20,350 nucleotides of DNA from Chloroflexota bacterium. Lineage in GTDB: Bacteria; Chloroflexota; UBA4733. Positions 13,699-20,350 of the stretch are shown in pieces; positions within the stretch are counted from its first letter, which is position 1; each line of letters starts with the position of its first letter. The DNA is taken from positions 1 to 20,350 of the forward strand of contig JANWJO010000166.1 in NCBI GenBank assembly GCA_025449435.1, written 5' to 3'. The translations under genes were made by a program, and so were the position numbers. The notes beneath the pieces are model-generated. The model made no database searches. It was not told the origin of the DNA and was given only the letters and a program-made list of their open reading frames with translations.

Positions 13699-15000
13699 CT
13701 AGAACGCCCAGGCCGTGCCGTCGAGGTCAAAGGCCATGGGGGCGGGCACACCATCCACCGTGAGTCGCTCGTGACTACGTGCCTCCGCGAGGAACCCTTC
13801 CGACACCCACAGTTCGCTGAGTTCGAGCGTGTTCTTGATGCGCACCAGCCGGGCGTTTTGTGGATCGGGCCGGGCGCAGGAGCGCAACGCCACGGCGATG
13901 GCCGCACGATCGGTCGGCAACACACTAGGCATCTTGACGCGTTGCACGCCACCCACGCCGGACGTAATGCCGTTGATGTACGTGGCCTCCACGTCCATCT
14001 TGCTGGCCAGACGCTGGGTGGTAACGTCGGCGAGACCAATACCCGCCGCGTTGCCGTGGCTGGCCTCAGTGATGTCGAGCACCACCAGCGTGGTCACGTC
14101 AGGCCGTTCGAACTCCGGTTCGCCATGAATCATCATCCGGCCCAGGATATTGGTGTCCATGCCGGTGCCACTGATGTTCTTGCCCATCTCATCGACGATC
14201 AAGACGTCGATCTGGTCGAACGGCAGGCTGGCCATGAGGCACTTGGCCTCGACTTGCAGCTCTTTTTCGCGTTCGCCACCGATCTGGTCGGGCAGCACGG
14301 CTTCGATACGGGCGGTGCGCTCGTAGGCGTTTTCCAACACGGCGATACCGCACAGGAACTTGCCGGTTTTTTCGATCATGAGCTGGGCCACTGGCGCGAG
14401 CAGCGTGCGCAGGCCCTTGGTACCAAAGGCGTGGATACGCTCGGCCCCGCGACGCTTGCCCAGGCCGATGGCGCAGATCTTGGCCAGACCGCTCTCGACC
14501 TCGCCCTTAAAATCGGTGTGCGGCTTGACCCGATTGACCGGGATGATAGCGTCCGCCTCGTATGCGTTGCGGTCCATATGCACTTCCAGGCCGTTGGGCA
14601 GCGTGCCTACCACCACGGTGTCCATTGACGATTTAATAGGGCAGCCCAGCGCCTCCTCGGTCATGCCGAGGCTTTCCAGCATGACGATCTGGCCTTCCGC
14701 CGTGGCGCCGCCGTGGCTACCCATAGCTGGGATCACGAACGGCACGCCACCGGCAGCGCGGACCTCGGCCGCGACGGCGCGCAGGATGCGAGCGATCTGG
14801 TAGATGCCGCGGCTGCCGCCGGTGAGCGCCACCGTCATGCCCGGGCGGATGTTGGATAGGACGCCCAAGCGTGCCAGTTCGCTGTGTACGGCGCCTTCCA
14901 CATCGACGAGCGCTGGCGCCTCGAAGCGTTGGTGAACCTTGACGACCTTGGGGAAGGAGGTCTCGATCTGGAGCGTCTGGATTCCTTCAGCAACGAGCAT
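13699..15000 (-). CDS. LarA-like DUF2088 protein (lactate racemase domain family)
   Basis: 433 residues. The N-terminal domain carries the family hallmarks PAMGSHGGATAEGQ (H96), AIIPVNRVKPHTDFKGEVESGLAK (split here as H161 and K174) and GLGKRRGAERIH (H190). In characterised lactate racemase LarA, two catalytic histidines, a lysine that holds the nickel-pincer nucleotide, and a further nickel-binding histidine occur in this order. The lysine-to-histidine distance is 16 residues in both, so I infer that H96, H161, K174 and H190 are the counterparts. No larB, larC or larE maturation genes lie in the window. The reaction is unknown; racemisation or epimerisation of a 2-hydroxy acid is a reasonable guess. 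The start is ATG 15000, with AAGGAAG eight bases before it. It lies 55 bp after the SDR gene and 25 bp before the isomerase gene. Confidence 0.85.
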   Translation of the reverse strand: MLVAEGIQTLQIETSFPKVVKVHQRFEAPALVDVEGAVHSELARLGVLSNIRPGMTVALTGGSRGIYQIARILRAVAAEVRAAGGVPFVIPAMGSHGGATAEGQIVMLESLGMTEEALGCPIKSSMDTVVVGTLPNGLEVHMDRNAYEADAIIPVNRVKPHTDFKGEVESGLAKICAIGLGKRRGAERIHAFGTKGLRTLLAPVAQLMIEKTGKFLCGIAVLENAYERTARIEAVLPDQIGGEREKELQVEAKCLMASLPFDQIDVLIVDEMGKNISGTGMDTNILGRMMIHGEPEFERPDVTTLVVLDITEASHGNAAGIGLADVTTQRLASKMDVEATYINGITSGVGGVQRVKMPSVLPTDRAAIAVALRSCARPDPQNARLVRIKNTLELSELWVSEGFLAEARSHERLTVDGVPAPMAFDLDGTAWAF

Positions 15001-15055
15001 GTCGGTAACTTCCTTTCGCTTGGCTGTGTGGGCCCGCTGATTCGTGACCCGATTA

Positions 15056-15988
15056 TCACACCTGGCGGTGCTGCTGAGAAGCGAGCCGCGCGCGCCAGTC
15101 ATCGAGCACGTCGCGTAAGCTCTGCTCAAACGGGATGGTGCAGTGCCAGCCAGTGGCGTCACGGAAACGGCTACTGTCGCACCACATGACCGGCACATCA
15201 GCCGGACGCAAGCGGGCAGGATCGGTGCGCACCTCGACCTGCACCCTGGACAGCGCGATCAACGCATTGAGCACCGCGTGCATGGTGCGCGGGATGCCAG
15301 AGCCCACGTTATAGGCTTCACCGCTGGTGCAATAGGTGGCGGCCAGGTGGTAGGCGCGCACGATGTCGCGCACATCGCAGAAGTCGCGCTGGGTGGTGAG
15401 GTCGCCCACTTCCAGCACGGGCGGGCGCTCGCCGCGTTCGACCTCGATGAGCTGGCGGGCGAAGTTGGACACGACAAACCGGTCGCTCTGACCCGGCCCG
15501 ATGTGGTTAAACACGCGCAGCCGGATGATGCGCATGTGGCGTGCTGCGGCGTATTGGTAGGCGAGTAGGTCTTGCCCAGCTTTGCTGACGGCATACGGGC
15601 TGAGCGGGCGTAGTAGGGCGCGCTCACTGACCGGCAGTTCGTCAGCGGGCACTTGCCCGTATACCTCCGACGAGATAGCGATCACCAGCATCGGGTCGAG
15701 TTGCTCCTGGCGCACTGCTTCGAGTAGGTTGACCTGGCAGACGATGTTGTTGGCAATGGTCCCAGCAGGGTCGGCCCAGGATTCAGGCACCGACGATTGC
15801 GCAGCGAGGTGGTAGACGGTATCGGGACGGCAGGCAGCCACAGCGGCGCGCACGGCGGCAGCATTGAGCAAATCGGCTCGATAGGCGGCGTCCAGACCGG
15901 CCAGTGGCGCTTCGCGACCGATACCGGCCACACGCTCATCGCTGGCGGCGAGGTGCTGGGCGAGGTGCTGCCCGACAAAGCCACTCAC
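15056..15988 (-). CDS. GDP-6-deoxy-D-mannose reductase-like SDR (NAD-dependent epimerase/dehydratase), start unclear
   Basis: An extended short-chain dehydrogenase. Seen: the Rossmann loop TGVSGFVG, ISSEVYG, the catalytic YAVSK pair, VFNHIGPGQ, FVVSNFARQ and TQRDFCDVRD. The combination NHIGPGQ plus FARQ is typical of GDP-mannose 4,6-dehydratase/Rmd relatives, so GDP-4-keto-6-deoxymannose reduction to GDP-rhamnose is the best guess. The only canonical in-frame start is GTG 15988, which lies inside the Rossmann loop and would drop the first beta strand (ALITG). The coding sense clearly continues upstream to about 16009. There the codons are GTC ACC GCG CTC ATC with no ATG, GTG or TTG back to the TAA of ahcY at 16043-16045, in the same frame. 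It may use a non-AUG start, be made by readthrough, or reflect a point mutation or sequencing error. Confidence 0.85.
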   Translation of the reverse strand: MSGFVGQHLAQHLAASDERVAGIGREAPLAGLDAAYRADLLNAAAVRAAVAACRPDTVYHLAAQSSVPESWADPAGTIANNIVCQVNLLEAVRQEQLDPMLVIAISSEVYGQVPADELPVSERALLRPLSPYAVSKAGQDLLAYQYAAARHMRIIRLRVFNHIGPGQSDRFVVSNFARQLIEVERGERPPVLEVGDLTTQRDFCDVRDIVRAYHLAATYCTSGEAYNVGSGIPRTMHAVLNALIALSRVQVEVRTDPARLRPADVPVMWCDSSRFRDATGWHCTIPFEQSLRDVLDDWRARLASQQHRQV

Positions 15989-16042
15989 GCCCGTGATGAG
16001 CGCGGTGACCGGGCGGGCAGCCGGTTGCGCGGGAGGCGCCGT

Positions 16043-17317
16043 TTAGGTGCCGCTCTCCCAGGACGACAGGTAGTGCTTCTGCTCAGCGGTGAGGGTGTCG
16101 ATTTCCACGCCCATGCTCATCAGCTTGAGGCGGGCGATCTCCTTGTCGATCGCGGCGGGCACGACGTACACCTCGGCCCTGAGCGAGGCAGCATTGGCGC
16201 GCAGGTATTCGCCGGCCAGCGCCTGATTGGCGAAGCTCATGTCCATCACGCTGGGCGGGTGGCCCTCGGCGGCGGCGAGGTTGATAAGCCGGCCCTCGCC
16301 GAGCAGGAACAGCTTGCGGCCACCGGCCAGGGTGTACTCATCGACAAACTCGCGCACCCGTCGCTTGCTCACGGCGAGCTTTTCCAGGGCGGGGATGTCG
16401 ATCTCATCGTTGAAGTGGCCGCTATTCGCGATGAGCGCGCCGTCTTTCATGACGGCGAACAGGTCGTGGCTGACCACATTGACATCGCCGGTGACCGTGA
16501 CGAACAGGTCGCCTTCACCGGCTGCCTTGGCGATAGGCATCACGCGGTAGCCTTCCATCACGGCTTCCAGCGCGCGGGTGGGGTCGACCTCGGTCACCAC
16601 CACCTGGGCGCCCATGCCCCGTGCCCGGCTGGCCAGGCCCCGGCCGCACCAACCGTAGCCGGCCACGACCACCACTTTGCCAGCAATCAAGACGTTGGTA
16701 GCGCGCATAATGCCATAAAGTGTGTACTGCCCGACGCCGTAGCGGTTGTCGAACAGGTGCTTGGTGTCGGCTTCGTTGACCGCGACGATGGGGAACTCGA
16801 GTTTACCGTCCTTCGCCATCGCACGCAGCCGGATGACGCCCGTCGTGGTCTCTTCCATGCCGCCGGTGATACCGGGGATAAGTTCGCGACGCTCCTTGTG
16901 GATCATAGCCACCAAGTCGCAGCCATCATCCATGGTCATGTGCGGCTTGTGGTCGAGCGCGGCCGACAGGTGCCGGTAGTAGGTAGCGCTATCCTCGCCT
17001 TTGATGGCGAAGGTAGGGATGCCGTAATCGGTCACCAGGCTAGCCGCCACGTCATCCTGGGTGGACAACGGGTTGGAGGCGCACAGCACGAGGTCGGCGC
17101 CGCCGGCCTTGAGCGTGAGCGCGAGGTTGGCGGTTTCGGCGGTGATGTGCAAGCAGCCAGACATGCGCACTCCGGCTAGCGGCCGCTCCTTAGCGAAGCG
17201 CTCACGGATCTGGCGGAGCACGTCCATGCTGGCGCCGGCATACTCGATGCGCAGCTTGCCTTTAGGCGCGAGCGCGAGGTCGCGCACGTCGTATGTGCTA
17301 GAAATGGTTGCGGTCAT
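16043..17317 (-). CDS. ahcY: Adenosylhomocysteinase (S-adenosyl-L-homocysteine hydrolase)
   Basis: 424 residues. A cytoplasmic NAD-dependent enzyme that splits S-adenosylhomocysteine into adenosine and homocysteine, relieving product inhibition of methyltransferases. Visible are [11 protein letters not shown] (H58), the MTMDDGCDL loop (D130/D131), GGMEETTTG (E155/E156), [10 protein letters not shown] (K186, D190, N191), the NAD loop [11 protein letters not shown] (218-227), [10 protein letters not shown] (H301) and [17 protein letters not shown]. The C-terminus ends in [13 protein letters not shown], the short bacterial/archaeal form without the KPDHYRY tail. The active-site cysteine of the mammalian enzyme (after DNxYG) is a valine here. 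The start is ATG 17317, with GGAAGGG about nine bases upstream; an ATG at 17341 has no ribosome binding site. It begins just after the PfkB kinase gene, in the same operon. Confidence 0.96.
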   Translation of the reverse strand: MTATISSTYDVRDLALAPKGKLRIEYAGASMDVLRQIRERFAKERPLAGVRMSGCLHITAETANLALTLKAGGADLVLCASNPLSTQDDVAASLVTDYGIPTFAIKGEDSATYYRHLSAALDHKPHMTMDDGCDLVAMIHKERRELIPGITGGMEETTTGVIRLRAMAKDGKLEFPIVAVNEADTKHLFDNRYGVGQYTLYGIMRATNVLIAGKVVVVAGYGWCGRGLASRARGMGAQVVVTEVDPTRALEAVMEGYRVMPIAKAAGEGDLFVTVTGDVNVVSHDLFAVMKDGALIANSGHFNDEIDIPALEKLAVSKRRVREFVDEYTLAGGRKLFLLGEGRLINLAAAEGHPPSVMDMSFANQALAGEYLRANAASLRAEVYVVPAAIDKEIARLKLMSMGVEIDTLTAEQKHYLSSWESGT

Positions 17318-17345
17318 GGTGTTGTTCCCTTCCTCGGACATGCCA

Positions 17346-18259
17346 TTACAGGCTGGCGATAGCCTCGAAGTGCGTGTTACTCAAGAGTTCACTGTAGCGC
17401 GCCTGCACATCGGCGTGAGTGGCCGTGCGCAAACGGCCAATACTGAAATCTTCTACGGCAAACGACGCGAGCACGGCGCCGTGGAGCATGGCACGGCGTA
17501 ACGTCACGCGGTCCAGGGTGCCGGACCGCGCCAGGTAGCCCATGAAGCCGCCGGCGAAGGTGTCGCCCGCGCCGGTAGGGTCGCGTACGTCTTCTAACAG
17601 ATAGGCCGGAGACACGAATAGGTCGTGACCGGCAAACAGTAACGAGCCGTATTCGCCGCGGGTGACGATCACCACGCGCGGCCCCTCGGCCATCACGCGA
17701 CGCGCGGCTTCCCGCAGGTGGTAGGTGCCAGTGTACTGGCGGATCTCGCCTTCGTTGATGCGCACGCCGTCCACCCGACGCACAATGGCGCTGAGGGCAT
17801 CGCGTTTGCTGTTGATCCAGTAGTCCATGGTGTCGAGCAGCACAAAGCGCGGGTTGTACAGTTGCTCCCGCACCTCGAGCTGCACCTCAGGGTCGGTGTT
17901 GCCCAGGAAAGCGAACTCGCTATCGCGATACAAGGCTGGCAGCTTGGGGTGAAACTGGGCGAGAACGCCCAACTGCGTGTCGAGCGTTTGGGCGTTGGTG
18001 AGGTTGTAGTCGAAGCGTGCATTCCAGCGGAAGCTGGCGCCCTGTAGCGTTTCGAGTCCGGCGAGGTCGATATTGCGCGAGCGCAGGAACTCGATGTAGG
18101 CGGGTGGGTAGTCCTGGCCGATGACGCCTACTACGTTGACGCGGGTAAACAGGCTCGCGGCGGTGGCGAAGTAGGAGGCGGTGCCGCCCAGAGCGTCCGA
18201 CACCGCGCCGAACGGCGTCTCGACGCTATCCAGAGCGACCGTGCCCGCGACCAGCACGC

Positions 18260-18263
<4 letters not shown>
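17346..18263 (-). CDS. PfkB-family carbohydrate/nucleoside kinase, candidate adenosine kinase
   Basis: 305 residues of ribokinase fold. Motif 1 is [15 protein letters not shown] (25-39). Motif 2, with the anion hole and catalytic base, is [17 protein letters not shown] (228-244, D234). The substrate/Mg segment [13 protein letters not shown] (166-178) and the ATP segment [11 protein letters not shown] (200-210) are also clear. The GTG start overlaps the mtnA stop by 4 bp (GTGA), and ahcY follows 28 bp later. Because it sits between mtnA and ahcY, phosphorylation of the adenosine released by AhcY is the most sensible role, as AhcY is reversible and needs adenosine removed. Ribose or methylthioribose phosphorylation is an alternative. 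The family is certain; the substrate is inferred from context. Confidence 0.9.
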
Positions 18264-19366
<1,103 letters not shown>

Positions 19367-19382
19367 GGTGTGTTCCTCACCG

Positions 19383-19892
19383 CTAGTACCGGATGATGGC
19401 TTCGATGGGGTAGCCAGTCAGCACATCGCGACCGTTGAGAAACGAGAGTTCCACCAGGAAGGCGGTGCCGGCCACCACCCCACCCAACCGCTCGACAAGC
19501 TTGACGGTGGCTCTGCAGGTGCCGCCGGTTGCCAGCAGGTCGTCAACGATCACCACGCGCTGGCCGGGCTTGATGGCATCGCGGTGGATCTCCACGGTGT
19601 TGGTGCCGTACTCCAGCGCATATTCCTCGCGGATCGTTTCGGCGGGCAACTTGCCAAGTTTTCTCACGGGCACAAAGCCAGTGCCCAGCGCCACGGCGAC
19701 AGGAGCGCCAAAGATGAACCCACGCGACTCCATGCCCACGATGAGGTCGGGCTTGAGGCCACGGCAGCGATCGGCGAGGGCGTAAATGGCTTCCTGCAGG
19801 GCTGGGCCATCAAGTAACAGCGTTGTGATGTCCTTGAACAGGATGCCAGGCTTGGGAAAGTCGGGAATATCGCGGATCTTGCTGGCGAGCAC
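19383..19892 (-). CDS. apt: Adenine phosphoribosyltransferase
   Basis: 169 residues, the standard Apt length. It makes AMP from adenine and PRPP. The N-terminus [18 protein letters not shown] (6-23) is the Apt signature. [12 protein letters not shown] (55-66) and the PRPP loop [13 protein letters not shown] (113-125) follow, and [10 protein letters not shown] (77-86) forms the flexible loop. The start is a GTG at 19892 with AAGGGAGG six bases before it. It is the first gene of the minus-strand operon and fits with mtnA: cleavage of methylthioadenosine gives adenine for Apt and the sugar phosphate for MtnA. Together with the PfkB kinase it would return both purine products of SAM use to AMP. 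Confidence 0.96.
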   Translation of the reverse strand: MLASKIRDIPDFPKPGILFKDITTLLLDGPALQEAIYALADRCRGLKPDLIVGMESRGFIFGAPVAVALGTGFVPVRKLGKLPAETIREEYALEYGTNTVEIHRDAIKPGQRVVIVDDLLATGGTCRATVKLVERLGGVVAGTAFLVELSFLNGRDVLTGYPIEAIIRY

Positions 19893-19927
19893 CCGCTGCC
19901 TCCCTTTCGCGCAGTGTACCGGCGGCT

Positions 19928-19957
19928 AGTATTCCACTTTGCGGTAGCCCGTGTCTA
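19928..19957 (-). promoter_or_regulatory. Possible promoter of the apt-mtnA-pfkB-ahcY operon
   Basis: On the minus strand TAGACA (19957-19952, five of six matches to the -35 consensus) and AATACT (19933-19928, four of six to the -10) are 18 bp apart, 35 bp before the apt GTG. The -35 overlaps the stop codon of the upstream membrane-protein gene. It is the best promoter-like sequence ahead of the operon; it is judged by eye only. Confidence 0.4.
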
Positions 19958-20350
19958 GTTGGAGATTGTGCCGCTCCCCCTACCCTTGCCCAAAAAGGGG
20001 AGAGGAGGGGGCATGACCAGCCAGGCGATCAGTCTGCCCAGGAGCCAGAGGACACCGACCAGCAGCACACTGCCAGAGATGGCGTATGCCGCAAGCGTTT
20101 GGTTGAGCCCGGCGAATGCCAGCCGCACGACGTACGTGCCGGGATTGGATAGCCACCAGCCGTTGGAAATGCCGTTGACAGTCACGTGCTGCGGCGTGGA
20201 CGCGGGGCAGGTGGCGCTCGCGGGAGGCGCTGAGATTACGGTGGCGCGCCAGTTCGAGTTGTAGGCTTGATTGAGCACCAGCAGCACCGGCTTTGCCCCC
20301 ACGGTCACCCGTACCGTGTAGCCCCGCCAATCGTCGCTGAGTACGGCAAC
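19955..20350 (-). CDS. C-terminal part of a large membrane protein, perhaps a glycosyltransferase (cut by right edge)
   Basis: 131 residues, open to the window edge. The segment VLLVLNQAYNSNWRATV, a VNGISNGWWL turn and a TYVVRLAF strand form the beta-rich C-terminal domain seen after the membrane part of polytopic GT-C-like or YfhO-like proteins. It is followed by one transmembrane helix (YAISGSVLLVGVLWLLGRLIAWL). The last 15 or so residues (PPPLPFLGKGRGSG...) are encoded by G/C-run repeat DNA, like the HAD gene's tail. The GTG at 20308 is internal, since coding continues upstream (VAVLSDDWRGYTVRVTV). The full family cannot be fixed from this fragment. Confidence 0.65.
   Translation of the reverse strand, partial: VAVLSDDWRGYTVRVTVGAKPVLLVLNQAYNSNWRATVISAPPASATCPASTPQHVTVNGISNGWWLSNPGTYVVRLAFAGLNQTLAAYAISGSVLLVGVLWLLGRLIAWLVMPPPLPFLGKGRGSGTISN
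19976..20011. repeat. Nested G/C-run hairpin in the 3' end of the membrane-protein gene
   Basis: The outer arms CCCCCT (19976-19981) and AGGGGG (20006-20011) enclose the inner arms CCCTT (19983-19987) and AAGGG (19995-19999). It overlaps coding sequence just before the stop at 19955. It may be a REP-like insertion or a terminator. Confidence 0.4.

Noticed and set aside
13674..14039. N-terminal extension of the sugar isomerase frame
   Set aside because: It overlaps the LarA-like coding sequence. ATG 13673 has a good ribosome binding site and begins the expected first barrel strand.
15001..15198. Upstream extension of the LarA-like frame
   Set aside because: It overlaps the 3' end of the SDR gene; ATG 15000 has a good ribosome binding site and homologues start near that point.

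Overview
The window is GC-rich and densely coding. Its gene content, its GTG starts and its short G/C-run hairpin repeats at gene ends suggest a free-living bacterium, most likely a member of the Chloroflexota. The phylum is an inference from gene family and order, because there is no rRNA or marker gene here. No rRNA, tRNA, CRISPR array, integrase or transposase was seen.

Region 1 (1-6154, minus strand) looks like a DNA-processing operon. In transcription order it holds a small TPR-like protein, an AddB-like protein with a dead helicase half and an Fe-S PD-(D/E)XK nuclease, a UvrD/PcrA-type helicase with no nuclease domain, and the start of a Ycf46-like AAA ATPase that leaves the left edge. 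The first two junctions overlap by a few bases.

Region 2 (6155-10255) is looser. It has a lipid-flippase-like membrane protein (LPG synthase TM family), a frameshifted kelch-propeller remnant, a PAPS-dependent sulfotransferase, and a stretch of about 800 bp whose only coding candidate is a 92-residue orphan ORF. Region 3 (10256-12850) has an aldo/keto reductase on plus, a degenerate HAD protein on minus, and, divergent from the HAD gene, a LexA-like protein. That protein keeps the winged helix and catalytic lysine but has glycine at the serine position and Ala-Cys at the cleavage site. Hairpin repeats sit at the convergent gene ends.

Region 4 (12849-19892, minus strand) reads as one long operon: apt, mtnA, a PfkB kinase, ahcY, a GDP-deoxyhexose-reductase-like SDR, a LarA-like (DUF2088) protein and a TIM-barrel sugar isomerase. 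The first four fit recycling of the SAM by-products methylthioadenosine and S-adenosylhomocysteine, with the PfkB kinase as a candidate adenosine kinase. The SDR has no ordinary start codon and lies in the same frame as ahcY behind a single TAA. The right edge holds the C-terminus of a large membrane protein.

Best leads: the non-cleavable LexA paralogue and its 85-bp divergent promoter region, the split helicase/nuclease operon, the start-less SDR, and two families of dispersed hairpin repeats that also supply stop codons and C-terminal residues to genes.
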